Notes: generated by a model from the sequence alone, not told the origin. A DNA stretch of 35,445 nucleotides from Cellvibrionaceae bacterium (GCA_025800365.1 JAOXRT010000038.1:1-35445), one strand, 5' to 3'; counted from the stretch's first letter, positions 14,608 to 23,949 are shown. Program-made: numbers and translations.

Positions 14608-15924
14608 TTAAAAGTAATATCGCGCACTGAAGCTCAGCTGCTCTTCTTTGGCGTAGATAGGCTCTTGGCGGTAACTACGCCTAGCTTGTCGAGAGCGTCT
14701 TTGCTGATATTCACTGCTAAATTTCCAGTGGGGCGCTAAGTAATAACTGTAGTTCAAATTGAAGCTATTGCCCGCTTCCTTATTATCATCCAGCGGGGTG
14801 TTGTCTAAATCATCCACAATGGCGCGCTCAAAACGGGCACTCAGTCGATGCGGGCCTTGGCTCTTCGATATGGCAATGAAAGCAGATTCAAAGCGATTAT
14901 CGACGAAGCCATTACCCATGCTGGTACGGCCGCGAATATATTGACCGAAGGCCTCCAGCTCTCTCGTTAGAAAATAGTGAGCGCTAATATGGTCAAATGT
15001 TGTATGCCAAGCGTAATGCCCGTCTTCAAAAGCGGTATCTTCAGCCTGATTGTCATAATGAAACCATTCCACTTTGAACGCTCGCTTTCGAGACAGCCCT
15101 AAGCCTATATAGCCGCCAGGACGGCCATCGATTTCTCTAAAACTTTGGAAGCTATTGGCTTGGATGTTATCAGCGGCGGCCACTCCTTCTGGGGCTGAAA
15201 AGGGGAGCTTATTGTTAATACCACTTTGCAGGTCATGGTTAGACCAGCCTTTCCAGGCGAGTATGGCTCCGGTGGGGTCATTGTAAGTAAAAGCTGAGGC
15301 GGTAAGGTTGAGTTTTAAGGGGGCTTTGCCATTACTTGGCTTATCAAATTTCCAGCTCCAACGTCCTTCTACACCGAAGGTTCGCAGTTCTTCTCCTATC
15401 CAAGAATTAATAGCGGAGTAATTGAGATTGTAAAGCGAGCTCCATACGCTGCCGCGATTTTCTATAGATAGTTTGGGATAAAAGAAACCCACTCGCCAGC
15501 GGCTGCGCATGGTAGATGCGTGCAGTGGTCGATATTGCCAATAGAGCTCGGTAATCTCTAGCGCAGAGTTTTGTTCTGGATAGGCATGTAGCTGAGTGAT
15601 TATTTGGCTGCCCGCTTTTAGGTCTGCTTTGATTTCAGCCGCAAAATCTGCCAGCAAGGGGCGGTTGTTGTGACTGCTATCAAGTCGTGAGTGCCCAGTT
15701 CCTAAGTCGAGCCAGCTGTTATTGCCCTGAAAGTGCTGCCAACGAACATCAATATAGCCTTTGGCTGAAATACGCTGGCTTAAAGTGGAGAGGGTATCAT
15801 TAGAAGCACTGGCTTCGTTTAACGCCGTAATTAAAGCAAGACTTAACACCATAAATATATGCTGCCAATGAGTCGGCCTAAAAGTATTGTTATTGTTGTT
15901 TATTCTAGTGGGCTTAATAAGCAT
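14608..15924 (-). CDS. Putative outer-membrane beta-barrel protein
   Basis: A 438-residue protein from the ATG at 15924; a GTG four codons upstream (15936) is also possible. An unusual Asn run (INNNNN) precedes a signal sequence (IFMVLSLALITALNEASAS). The mature protein is full of alternating hydrophobic/aromatic strands (GYIDVRWQHF, RVGFFYPKLSI, LSARFERAIV, FNLNYSYYLA) and ends with the barrel-assembly signature SFSARYYF with a C-terminal Phe. No plug or TonB box is seen. It is 20 bases from the cupredoxin gene and 18 bases from the GGDEF-EAL gene, so all three should be one transcript. Family not recognised; a porin or receptor for a small molecule or metal is possible. Confidence 0.8.
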   Translation of the reverse strand: MLIKPTRINNNNNTFRPTHWQHIFMVLSLALITALNEASASNDTLSTLSQRISAKGYIDVRWQHFQGNNSWLDLGTGHSRLDSSHNNRPLLADFAAEIKADLKAGSQIITQLHAYPEQNSALEITELYWQYRPLHASTMRSRWRVGFFYPKLSIENRGSVWSSLYNLNYSAINSWIGEELRTFGVEGRWSWKFDKPSNGKAPLKLNLTASAFTYNDPTGAILAWKGWSNHDLQSGINNKLPFSAPEGVAAADNIQANSFQSFREIDGRPGGYIGLGLSRKRAFKVEWFHYDNQAEDTAFEDGHYAWHTTFDHISAHYFLTRELEAFGQYIRGRTSMGNGFVDNRFESAFIAISKSQGPHRLSARFERAIVDDLDNTPLDDNKEAGNSFNLNYSYYLAPHWKFSSEYQQRRSRQARRSYRQEPIYAKEEQLSFSARYYF

Positions 15925-15956
15925 ACACTTAAACACAGGTTAAGTTCTAAAGTGGT

Positions 15957-16619
15957 CTAGTAATCATCGTCTTCATCTAGCCGCTCAGCCGGCGCTTGGA
16001 TTTGTGCCTTCGCGTTAATTTTTTTGGGGGCTGGCCAGTGAAATAGTTTTTGCCCTTGATAGTTCAATTGGGTTTTTAGAACTTGGGCCGAATTAATGTC
16101 TGGGTGCCATAGCAGTGCTTGATACTCGCCGTGGGGTAGCTCAGCGAATTCCACACTTTGATTTTGCAATTGACCGTAAAAGGGGCTGTCTACAACCACC
16201 AGATAAGCGATCATCCAGTCATGAATATTGCAGCCCAGAGCGATAAGTCCTGGTTTTTCTACTCGAATGGGTGCTGGTGTGCGTTTTTTAAAAAGTGGCA
16301 GCTCAAAACTCAGGGGCTCTGAGAAGGAGTAAACATGGTGGGCGGTATTGTCACGATTTGGAAACTGAATGTCTCTGCCAACTTGGGTCACGCTGATATA
16401 AGGGGAAAACTGTCGATCCTTTTGCTCAATAATATGAGGCGTGTTGGCTTTTTGCTCTGTGGCTTTGCTGCCTTGTTGAGCTGCTTTCAGCCAGATCACC
16501 GCGCCCGGGGCCGACTGTAGCTGCCCTTGATGTGTTAGCTGGATCTTTAGCGGCTCACTGACGCTCCAGCAAGAATAAAGACTGAGTAATATTGCGGCGA
16601 GCCTTGGAGTACGAAACAC
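15957..16619 (-). CDS. Exported cupredoxin-like protein (methylamine-utilisation MauL-like)
   Basis: A 220-residue protein with a signal peptide (residues 1-21). A cupredoxin core keeps a full type-1 copper set: NTAHHVYSF (His94 or His95) and GCNIHDWM with Cys130, His133 and Met136. The same FPNRDxxxHHVYSFS...LGCNIHDWMxAY pattern occurs in proteins annotated as methylamine utilisation or plastocyanin-like, found outside mau operons. It should be a periplasmic blue-copper or copper-binding protein. The start is a GTG with a strong GAGGTGG at the right distance. First gene of the operon with the beta-barrel and GGDEF-EAL genes. The C-terminus is acidic (RLDEDDDY). Electron transfer versus copper sensing cannot be decided from sequence. 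Confidence 0.82.
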   Translation of the reverse strand: MFRTPRLAAILLSLYSCWSVSEPLKIQLTHQGQLQSAPGAVIWLKAAQQGSKATEQKANTPHIIEQKDRQFSPYISVTQVGRDIQFPNRDNTAHHVYSFSEPLSFELPLFKKRTPAPIRVEKPGLIALGCNIHDWMIAYLVVVDSPFYGQLQNQSVEFAELPHGEYQALLWHPDINSAQVLKTQLNYQGQKLFHWPAPKKINAKAQIQAPAERLDEDDDY

Positions 16620-16834
16620 AAACCACCTCTAGGTACAAAAGACTATCGTTTTATGAATGTATGCTAGCTATAGAATTAGTGCTTAAAGCTTAGTTTGTTT
16701 TCCATATGCTGCAAGTTAAGCAATCTAAACAGCGTTATTGTTATTCCGGTGGGATAGTTTTGTGATATCTATTGAAAACCGGTTAGCTGTATCCAGCATT
16801 GCCATTTGTATCCCTAACTTAAGCTTGCAGTGTT

Positions 16835-17623
16835 CTAAGCGGCTACATCACAGCGCTCTCCAATAGCTTCAATAAGTCCTTCAAGCTGCTGTCGTTGCGC
16901 TGGGGCGAGGTCTAGGAAGCTTAGACTGATACTCGTATGACGGCGTGGCTGTCGTAAAAATTGAATGCCTTTGAGCTTGGCGCGACAACGGATATTGAAA
17001 CCTCCAGGAAAGGCGAGCTCGCACATGGGTAAAACGGCACCTGGGTAAAGGTCTTTTAACTGATTACCAGAAAACCTTAGGCGAACACCGCCACAGGACA
17101 GATTCTCAACACCGCCAAACAACTTCTGACCCACCGGGGTTTGTAAACTGGCGGCGATTGGGAAATCTTCATCAATGGCAATGCGCCTTTGCTTACGCCT
17201 TTGGCCATGCACGATACGCTCAGGAATCGCTAAACTGTAATAGGGCATGGCGCTATGGTGATGGTAGCTCATGACGGAGCATTCCATTTCCTGTACCTGG
17301 CCACCGTTGTGGACGCGGATGTGGAGCGAATCACCTGCCCGGATTTGGCCGTGGTATTGGCTGGGGAATAACTCATCAATCTCAAAGTAACCGTTGGCCA
17401 CATCCACGGTGAGTATCAGGCTTTGTTGGTATTCGCTTTGGCGAGCACTTTTCACTTCAATTAACTGGCGTTGCTTTTGCCATACTCGCAGCTGCCGAAT
17501 TACCTCGGGGTTCATTGCAGTGCTTTCGACCGGCGTCTGTTGACTCATTTCATTGAAAAAGCCTGGCATTGTGCGCTCTTCAGCCACGGGTGGTTTACCA
17601 AACATTTTTTGCCATAAAGTCAT
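16835..17623 (-). CDS. YcgR/PilZ-type c-di-GMP receptor
   Basis: A 262-residue protein from the ATG at 17623, which has AGGA eight bases upstream. The frame continues to a TTG at 17761, which would add 46 residues with a hydrophobic stretch, so a membrane-anchored longer form cannot be ruled out. Residues about 50-140 resemble the YcgR N-terminal domain (SLILTVDVANGYFEIDEL, then GDSLHIRV). Residues about 145-250 are a PilZ domain with an RRKQRR arginine site and NLSCGG, fitting the (D/N)xSxxG motif, so c-di-GMP binding is expected. YcgR proteins slow flagellar motors or switch on exopolysaccharide. It lies alone, converging with nothing, 12 kb from the flagellar genes. Confidence 0.85.
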   Translation of the reverse strand: MTLWQKMFGKPPVAEERTMPGFFNEMSQQTPVESTAMNPEVIRQLRVWQKQRQLIEVKSARQSEYQQSLILTVDVANGYFEIDELFPSQYHGQIRAGDSLHIRVHNGGQVQEMECSVMSYHHHSAMPYYSLAIPERIVHGQRRKQRRIAIDEDFPIAASLQTPVGQKLFGGVENLSCGGVRLRFSGNQLKDLYPGAVLPMCELAFPGGFNIRCRAKLKGIQFLRQPRRHTSISLSFLDLAPAQRQQLEGLIEAIGERCDVAA

Positions 17624-17947
17624 AGCGAGTCCTAGCGTTGTAACAGGGTTATAAAATCGGCCTTGATCCAAGTAAAGGCCTAAGTATTTGTAATACAGCA
17701 AAGGGCATGCCAAGAAAATTATTACGGTAAACACCCTTGCTACGGGCCTAGGGGGTAACAAGACTTGTTTATCGGGGAACGTTTAAGGTTTAAATGCGGC
17801 TAGCAAGCTTGCCGTAGGAAAATCATTGCCGCTTTTTTAAGGGCGATGAAGGGCGCCTTATAGGCTACAGAGTCATAGCGCCCTAGATTCAAACACCGTA
17901 CAATGCCGCCTTTTTGCAAGATGATCTAAGTACAGCAGCACAACACT

Positions 17948-18868
17948 ATGAGTACAGCACAGCATGATGGGCGCCAAGCCCGAGTAGAGTTCAATAAGCT
18001 CCAAAAACGCCTACGCCGCCACGTTGGTAATGCCATTATCGATTTCAATATGATTGAGGATGGCGACAAGATCATGGTGTGTTTGTCGGGCGGCAAGGAC
18101 TCCTATGCGATGCTGGATATTCTGATGAATTTGCAACGCACAGCGCCAATCAGCTTTGAACTGGTGGCGGTTAATATGGATCAGAAGCAGCCGGGTTTCC
18201 CAGAAGAGGTTCTGCCCAGCTATCTAGAAAAGATCGGCGTGCCTTATCACATTATTGAAAAAGACACCTACAGCGTGGTTAAAGAGGTGATTCCAGAAGG
18301 GAAAACCACTTGCAGTTTATGCTCAAGATTACGCCGCGGTACGCTGTATGGCTTCGCCGAAGAGATCGGCGCGACTAAAATCGCCTTGGGACATCACAAG
18401 GACGATATCGTTGAAACCCTATTTTTAAACATGTTTTACGGCGGCCGCCTAAAGGCGATGCCGCCAAAGCTGTTGGCCGATGATAAGCGCAATATCATTA
18501 TTCGCCCACTGGCCTATTGTCGTGAAAGCGATATTGCGGCTTATGCAGAACTTAAAGCATTCCCAATCATTCCTTGTAACCTATGTGGTTCCCAGGAGAA
18601 TTTGCAGCGTCAAGCGATCAAGCAAATGCTGCAAGACTGGGATAAAAATCAGCCAGGCCGCACCGATACCATTTTTGCCGCTATACAAAGAGTGTCACCA
18701 AGTCAGCTCGCTGATCGTGATTTGTTCGACTTTGTATCGCTATCTCTCGATCGAAGCGGTGAAGCCAAGGCTGGGCGTGAGGATGATGATCTCTTTGGTA
18801 CCCAAATCCCCGAAGTTGATAATAAAGAATCAGGCGTCCAAATAATGGAAATAATGCCTTCTTCTTAA
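17948..18868 (+). CDS. ttcA: tRNA 2-thiocytidine biosynthesis protein TtcA
   Basis: A 306-residue PP-loop ATPase. The adenylating loop [10 protein letters not shown] is near residue 55. The [4Fe-4S] cluster Cys are [11 protein letters not shown] (C122 and C125, the same numbers as in E. coli) with a further Cys in PCNLCGS (C210/C213). [19 protein letters not shown] is also diagnostic. It thiolates C32 of some tRNAs using ATP and the iron-sulfur cluster. Upstream (17762-17947) lies a stretch with two short GC-rich inverted repeats (one with AGGGCGC/GCGCCCT arms) and no gene. An ORF in another frame at 18480-18845 is a shadow. Confidence 0.97.
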   Translation: MSTAQHDGRQARVEFNKLQKRLRRHVGNAIIDFNMIEDGDKIMVCLSGGKDSYAMLDILMNLQRTAPISFELVAVNMDQKQPGFPEEVLPSYLEKIGVPYHIIEKDTYSVVKEVIPEGKTTCSLCSRLRRGTLYGFAEEIGATKIALGHHKDDIVETLFLNMFYGGRLKAMPPKLLADDKRNIIIRPLAYCRESDIAAYAELKAFPIIPCNLCGSQENLQRQAIKQMLQDWDKNQPGRTDTIFAAIQRVSPSQLADRDLFDFVSLSLDRSGEAKAGREDDDLFGTQIPEVDNKESGVQIMEIMPSS

Positions 18869-18981
18869 TTTTACCCAGCGGCAAGCATTATGTGACGCGT
18901 TTCACACTGATTGTGTTAGCTTAATAACATTCGCCGAGTTCATCGGCCATAAGGTTCATTAAGTTTAGGTCTGCGAGACAC

Positions 18982-19392
18982 ATGAGTGCGATAGATTTTG
19001 AGTACGCTGTCATATTCCACAATACCTGCCCCCAAAGCCGCGAGGCCGAGCTGGTTTTAGAACGGATACGCAAGCGCTTTGGACTAAGCAGTGACCGTTT
19101 ATCCCTATTAGCTCAGGGCAGTCCTGTGGTGGTGAAGAGGGCCGCTGAAGTCGCGCTGGCCAAGAAGCTAAAAGATATGCTGCTAGAGCTAGGCGCTGTG
19201 GCTTGGGTACAACAACTGCAAAAAGGGCAGGAATACAGTGATCGTCGAAGTGAAAAGCGCCGCCAGCAGCCCGATCGCCGCAGTGCTTATCGCCATAATC
19301 TGTCTGTACCGGAGCGCCGTTTCGGCGGCGGCCGACGCCGCAGTGATATAGGCATGAGCAGCCGAGAATATTGGCGAGGCCTGGTGGTATAA
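18982..19392 (+). CDS. Uncharacterised small protein with Arg-rich C-terminal tail
   Basis: A 136-residue protein that I do not recognise. Residues 1-75 look like a small alpha/beta domain: FEYAVIFHNTCPQSREAELVLERIRKRFGLS, then PVVVKRAAEVALAKKLKDMLLELGAVAWVQQL, which resembles the helix-rich end of ribosomal L7/L12-like domains. Residues 80-120 are strongly basic with spaced DRRSEKRR, DRRSAYR, PERRFGGGRRRSD motifs, such as are seen as linkers in some gammaproteobacterial regulators. It has no signal peptide. It lies between ttcA and lrp; the stop is 22 bases from the lrp stop on the other strand. RNA or membrane-phosphate binding by the tail is only a guess. Confidence 0.7.
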   Translation: MSAIDFEYAVIFHNTCPQSREAELVLERIRKRFGLSSDRLSLLAQGSPVVVKRAAEVALAKKLKDMLLELGAVAWVQQLQKGQEYSDRRSEKRRQQPDRRSAYRHNLSVPERRFGGGRRRSDIGMSSREYWRGLVV

Positions 19393-19414
19393 GGGAAGCG
19401 AGTTGATTTAAGCC

Positions 19415-19900
19415 TCAGCGATTGTAATGCACTGGAATCTCCAGTGTTTCCTTTACCTGCTCCATCACCACATAGCTGGTGCATTCTTGTACACCCGGTA
19501 AAGTCAGTAAGGTTTCTCCATAGAACTTACGATAGGCGCTCATATTAGCGACTCGGGCTTTAATCAGATAATCAAAGTTACCTGACACCAGATAGCATTC
19601 TTGCACTTCTGGCAGAGCCGCTGCCGCATTGCGAAACTCTTCAAAGATATCCTGGGCCGAGCGCAATAGGCGAATTTGTACAAACACCACCAGGGCCGCA
19701 TCTAGGTATTCGGGGTTGATAATGGCCGAATAGCCTTGGATGACATTATCTTTTTCCAGCTTCTTAACGCGCTCCATGCATGGGGTGGCACTTAGCCCAA
19801 CTTGCCTAGATAACTCTGCATAGGTACAGCGCCCATTGCGTTGCAGGACTCGCAAAATATTTCGGTCAATCGTATTGAGCTCTCGATCTCGTTTAGACAT
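19415..19900 (-). CDS. lrp: Lrp/AsnC-family regulator (Lrp type)
   Basis: A 161-residue protein close to the length of E. coli Lrp (164). The N-terminus (LNTIDRNILRVLQRNGRCTYAELSRQVGLSATPCMERVKKLE) is the typical winged helix-turn-helix. The RAM effector domain follows at about residues 70-150 (FVQIRL...VQECYLVSGNFDYLIKARV). The ATG has GAGG nearby (CGAGGTAACCATG). It is divergent from ald with 213 bases between the two starts, an arrangement common in Vibrio and Shewanella relatives and in which the regulator often controls ald in response to alanine or leucine. That control is inferred here; I did not pin down Lrp sites. Confidence 0.95.
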   Translation of the reverse strand: MSKRDRELNTIDRNILRVLQRNGRCTYAELSRQVGLSATPCMERVKKLEKDNVIQGYSAIINPEYLDAALVVFVQIRLLRSAQDIFEEFRNAAAALPEVQECYLVSGNFDYLIKARVANMSAYRKFYGETLLTLPGVQECTSYVVMEQVKETLEIPVHYNR

Positions 19901-20113
19901 GGTTACCTCGGCACGGTTTACAGCATTCTATAAAAGCGGGTTTGTACTGTTGTTTTCCCGCTTCTTTCTAGTTGAATTCGCTGACTATACCCCAAATACA
20001 GATGAAAACACTAATTTTCTAACTTTAGAATAGCGGCATCCTCTGTTGAGGCCGAGTTGATTAAGGTCTTCCTACTCCAAGGGCAGGCCATTACTTATTC
20101 TGGAGAAGCGATT

Positions 20114-21226
20114 ATGTTGATCGGTGTACCTAAAGAGATTAAAAACCACGAATACCGTGTTGGACTAACCCCTGCCTCTGTTAAAGAGCTAATTAACAAT
20201 GGCCACCAGGTCATTATTGAAACCGAAGCGGGCAGTTCAATTGGCTTTGATAACCAGCAGTATATTGATGCTGGCGCCACTATTATCGATACCGCTGAAG
20301 AGGTATTCGCTAAAGCAGAAATGATCGTAAAGGTTAAAGAGCCTCAACCAAATGAATGTGAGATGCTGCGTCCAGATCAGATTCTTTACACCTACTTGCA
20401 CCTAGCACCAGACCCGCGTCAAACCGAGTTGCTGGTTAAATCAGGTGCAATCTGTGTTGCCTATGAAACCGTAACGGCACCTGATGGCACTTTGCCGCTA
20501 CTGGCTCCAATGAGTGAAGTAGCGGGTCGTATGTCGGTACAGGCTGGCGCGCATCACCTTGAAAAAGCACAGGGCGGCCGCGGTGTATTGCTAGGTGGTG
20601 TACCTGGTGTAGCACCTGCCAAAGTACTTGTTATCGGTGGCGGCGTTGTGGGTGATAACGCAGCAGCTATGGCGGTAGGCATGGGTGCCGATGTGACTAT
20701 CATGGATCGCTCTTTGCCGCGCCTACGTCAGTTGGATACTGAATACGAAGGTCACGTAAAGTGTGTTTATTCTACCGCTTCGGCGATCGAAGAATATGCC
20801 CTAGACGCTGACTTGGTAATTGGTGCGGTATTGATCCCAGGTGCTGCCGCTCCTAAATTGCTAACTCGCGATATCATTAGCCGTATGAAGACAGGTTCCG
20901 TAGTTGTCGATGTGGCGATTGACCAAGGCGGTTGTTTTGAAACCTCCAAGGCGACAACCCACCAAGAGCCAACTTATGAAGTTGATGGCGTTGTGCACTA
21001 CTGTGTTGCCAATATGCCAGGCGGTGTAGCTCGTACTTCTACCATGGCTTTGAACAACGCAACTCTGCCTTATGCCCTTGAGATTGCGAATCGTGGTGTG
21101 AAAGAAGCGCTAGAGCGTGATGCTGGCTTGATGGCGGGCTTGAATGTTTGCCGCGGTAAAGTGACCTATAAGGCTGTCGCCGATGTATTGGGTTACGACT
21201 ATGTGGAACCAAGCGCCGCGTTATAA
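20114..21226 (+). CDS. ald: Alanine dehydrogenase
   Basis: A 370-residue NAD-dependent enzyme (L-alanine + NAD+ + H2O to pyruvate + NH4+). It starts [23 protein letters not shown], the family's standard N-terminus, from the ATG at 20114 with TGGAG nine bases upstream; the in-frame extension to 20057 adds 19 unrelated residues and is rejected. Catalytic Lys and His lie in the IVKVKEPQ and YTYLHLAPD motifs. The Rossmann fold is [30 protein letters not shown], and the C-terminal segment [13 protein letters not shown] is conserved. Divergent from lrp. A clear terminator follows. Probably used for alanine catabolism. Confidence 0.97.
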   Translation: MLIGVPKEIKNHEYRVGLTPASVKELINNGHQVIIETEAGSSIGFDNQQYIDAGATIIDTAEEVFAKAEMIVKVKEPQPNECEMLRPDQILYTYLHLAPDPRQTELLVKSGAICVAYETVTAPDGTLPLLAPMSEVAGRMSVQAGAHHLEKAQGGRGVLLGGVPGVAPAKVLVIGGGVVGDNAAAMAVGMGADVTIMDRSLPRLRQLDTEYEGHVKCVYSTASAIEEYALDADLVIGAVLIPGAAAPKLLTRDIISRMKTGSVVVDVAIDQGGCFETSKATTHQEPTYEVDGVVHYCVANMPGGVARTSTMALNNATLPYALEIANRGVKEALERDAGLMAGLNVCRGKVTYKAVADVLGYDYVEPSAAL

Positions 21227-21247
21227 GTAAACAGTCGCAATATGCAG

Positions 21248-21277
21248 AAAAAAACCGCCATTTGGGCGGTTTTTTTC
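21248..21277 (+). terminator. Rho-independent terminator after ald
   Basis: ACCGCC (21254-21259) pairs with GGCGGT (21265-21270) around ATTTG. It is preceded by a run of A and followed by a run of T that lengthen the stem and make it usable in both directions. It is 22 bases after the ald stop. Confidence 0.92.
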
Positions 21278-21380
21278 GTTCTGGGATGTTCTTTTTGTGC
21301 AAAGGGCGTTATGTTCTCCCTCCGCCGGTCGACACAGTAATAAAGGATTCATTTGTCCGCTGTTCAAGGTAATTTCTGCC

Positions 21381-21386
21381 TATAAT
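21381..21386 (+). promoter_or_regulatory. Candidate -10 box for the GGDEF-EAL gene at 21456
   Basis: A perfect TATAAT occurs about 70 bases before the start codon of the next gene and downstream of the ald terminator. The -35 region at 17 bases spacing (CGCTGT) is poor, so an activator may be needed or the match may be chance. Confidence 0.4.
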
Positions 21387-21455
21387 TAGAGCCGGCCATA
21401 GAAAGAGTTAGTGACAGCTAGCTGGTAACTAAGTACTAATTTTTGTAGGGTTGTT

Positions 21456-23924
21456 GTGCCGTTTTTTTTCTCTAGTATTTCATTCCGAATGATGCGCATT
21501 AGCGTACTGTTGGCTATGGTCTTAGGCCTGCTGACAGCTACCATGCAGTTTTATTTGGATTATAAAGAAGAAGTGGCCGAACTCGATGACCTTATCGAAC
21601 GTATCATGGAGGCTTCCCGACCTCCAACCGCAAAGGCTATCCATACTCTCGATCATGAGCTTGCCACAGAAGTGGTCAATGGTATTTTGAGTTATGACTT
21701 TGTCCAGCGGGTGGTAATCCGCGATGAGATGGGCATTATTCTAGCCCAGGGAGAGCGTCCTCCAAGACAAAGCAATACGCTATGGCTTACCACTCAGATC
21801 GTTGAACCTGTTAAAAATTACGAAAAACTGATTCGCTTTCCCGTCTTTGACAAGCAAAGTCACGGCAAGATGGAGCTATTGGTTGATGTCGACTGGGGGC
21901 TCGCCAGCTTTTACCGCCGTTCTGGCCTGGTTGCCGGTGCGGGCTTTTTGCGAAATGTCATACTGATTCTTTTGTTGTTCACGGTTTTCTATCAAGTATT
22001 GGCCAAGCCGCTAGCAAGGCTTGCCAGAGAGATTAAATCCATCAATCCAGATCACCCTGGTGAGAAGCGCTTAACCCCAATCAATTACAGCGGCGAACAT
22101 GAGCTGGCCCAGGTAATCGATAGCTCAAATAGCTTATTGGATGCTGTGGATCTATCACTAGCAAAGCGCAGGGCGGTAGAGCTTGCGCTGCGTAAAAGTG
22201 AAGAGCATGTCCGCCAGATCATCGATAGCTTGCCGGTTCTTGTCGGTGCAAGAAATCGCGATGGAATCTACATTTTTGCGAATCACGCTTTAGCAAAATT
22301 TCTGGGCAGTACCGTCGAGGATATGCAGGGCTGCAGTATTCATGACTTCTCAGAATATTACTTATCCGATATTTCCCGGGTTCAGGCTTTAGATCTCAAG
22401 GTTATTGAATCAGGTTGCGGTGTTGAAGTTATTGAGGAAATTTATGTCATTAATGGCCGTCAGCGCCATTATTTGCAAACTCATATTATGCCGCTCGACT
22501 TTTACGATGAAGTTGTATCCCTGGCGGTTTCTACCGATGTTACCGAGCAGCGTCGAGCGCAGGCCAAAATGGAGCATATGGCCTACCATGATTCGCTGAC
22601 CAACTTGCCGAACCGTTTGCACCTTGTTGAACGTTTAGAACATGAGTTGCGTAGGGCACAGCGCCACCATTATTTCGGGGCGGTGCTTTTTATCGATCTC
22701 GATCAGTTTAAAAATATCAATGATTCCCTCGGACACCCGGTCGGCGATGCCGTACTAAAAGAAATGGCGGCACGACTATTAGACTCGGTTCGCCAGGAAG
22801 ATTTAGTTGCCCGGCAGGGGGGCGATGAATTCGTAGTTATCCTCACCGTATTGGATACCGAAGCCAGCACCGCAGCCATTAAGGCGGGTGAGGTTGCCGA
22901 GAAAATTCGTCAGCAATTATCGGCGCCGTTTTACTATGGCGATATGGAGCTGCGGGTAACTTGTAGTGTTGGTGTGGTGATCTATCCCGATTTCAAATCT
23001 TCTGTGCATGAATTGCTTAGCTTTGCTGATACTGCCATGTACCAAGTAAAAGACAAAGGCCGCGATGCGGTCGAGTTCTTTAACGAAGATATGGCGGATC
23101 AAGTAAGTCGCCAGCTGACTATGGAAGGAGATTTGCACCGTGCCATTGAAACCGATCAGTTTGAGTTGTATTTTCAGCCCAAGGTAAATACTGAGACCAA
23201 TCGTATTGTCGGTGCCGAGGCCTTAATTCGTTGGCATCACCCTAATGATGGCATGGTCTCACCAGCGGTGTTTATTCCAGTTTTGGAAACCTCCGGTCAA
23301 ATTATCGAAGTGGGTAATTGGATTGTTGAGCAGGCTTGTACAAAACTGCGTGATTGGTTTGATCGTGGCCTTTGGCAAGAAGGCATGGCGCTTAGTGTAA
23401 ATATCAGTCCAAGGCAGTTTAGGCATCAGGGCTTTGTGGACGATGTCTGCCAGATATTGGCGGATGTTCAAATCCCCCATGGCGCATTGGATATGGAAAT
23501 TACTGAAGGTGTAGTGATTCAAGGCGTTGAAGAAACCATCAGTACCATGCGAGCTTTATCCGTATTGGGGGTGAGCTTTTCACTGGATGACTTTGGTACC
23601 GGCTACTCGTCGATTAGCTATCTAAAACGTCTGCCAGTAGCAACCTTAAAGGTTGATCAGAGTTTTGTGCGCGATATTCCAGAGGACCGCAGTGATAGGG
23701 TGCTAGTAGAAACCATTATCGCCATGGCAAGGCTACTAGGACTAAATGTAGTAGCAGAAGGTGTAGAGACTCGCGAGCAGCTGGACCTGCTTCGCCAATA
23801 CGGCTGCCATCAATATCAGGGCTATTATATTAGCCCTCCAATTCCAGAGAGTGAGTTTATTCAGCTATTGGCTGAGAGCCAGAAGCAGTTTCAAGGGGAA
23901 GAGCTCGATCTAAGCAGTGATTAA
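21456..23924 (+). CDS. Membrane PAS-GGDEF-EAL protein (bifunctional c-di-GMP cyclase/phosphodiesterase)
   Basis: An 822-residue inner-membrane protein. TM1 is about 12-33, the periplasmic sensor about 35-165, TM2 about 167-187, a HAMP-like linker about 190-245, and PAS about 250-370 (VRQIIDSLPVLVGARNRDG). The GGDEF domain has an intact GGDEF at 455-459 and an RQED inhibitory site at 446-449, exactly five residues upstream. The EAL domain has E588-A589-L590, VNISPRQF, MEITEG, DDFGTGYSS, KVDQSFV and VAEGVE, all catalytic positions present. It could both make and break c-di-GMP, with feedback inhibition of the cyclase. The start is a GTG with TAGGG five bases upstream; an ATG at 21489 is an alternative. 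It lies alone after ald. Confidence 0.94.
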   Translation: MPFFFSSISFRMMRISVLLAMVLGLLTATMQFYLDYKEEVAELDDLIERIMEASRPPTAKAIHTLDHELATEVVNGILSYDFVQRVVIRDEMGIILAQGERPPRQSNTLWLTTQIVEPVKNYEKLIRFPVFDKQSHGKMELLVDVDWGLASFYRRSGLVAGAGFLRNVILILLLFTVFYQVLAKPLARLAREIKSINPDHPGEKRLTPINYSGEHELAQVIDSSNSLLDAVDLSLAKRRAVELALRKSEEHVRQIIDSLPVLVGARNRDGIYIFANHALAKFLGSTVEDMQGCSIHDFSEYYLSDISRVQALDLKVIESGCGVEVIEEIYVINGRQRHYLQTHIMPLDFYDEVVSLAVSTDVTEQRRAQAKMEHMAYHDSLTNLPNRLHLVERLEHELRRAQRHHYFGAVLFIDLDQFKNINDSLGHPVGDAVLKEMAARLLDSVRQEDLVARQGGDEFVVILTVLDTEASTAAIKAGEVAEKIRQQLSAPFYYGDMELRVTCSVGVVIYPDFKSSVHELLSFADTAMYQVKDKGRDAVEFFNEDMADQVSRQLTMEGDLHRAIETDQFELYFQPKVNTETNRIVGAEALIRWHHPNDGMVSPAVFIPVLETSGQIIEVGNWIVEQACTKLRDWFDRGLWQEGMALSVNISPRQFRHQGFVDDVCQILADVQIPHGALDMEITEGVVIQGVEETISTMRALSVLGVSFSLDDFGTGYSSISYLKRLPVATLKVDQSFVRDIPEDRSDRVLVETIIAMARLLGLNVVAEGVETREQLDLLRQYGCHQYQGYYISPPIPESEFIQLLAESQKQFQGEELDLSSD

Positions 23925-23949
23925 TGCTCGGCTTATGGGGCGAGCAGAT

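Noticed and set aside
17850-17890. GC-rich inverted repeat with AGGGCGC/GCGCCCT arms before ttcA, similar at first sight to the CTAG element after trpS
   Set aside because: Only the seven end bases pair well and the inner arm sequence differs, so it is not a second copy.
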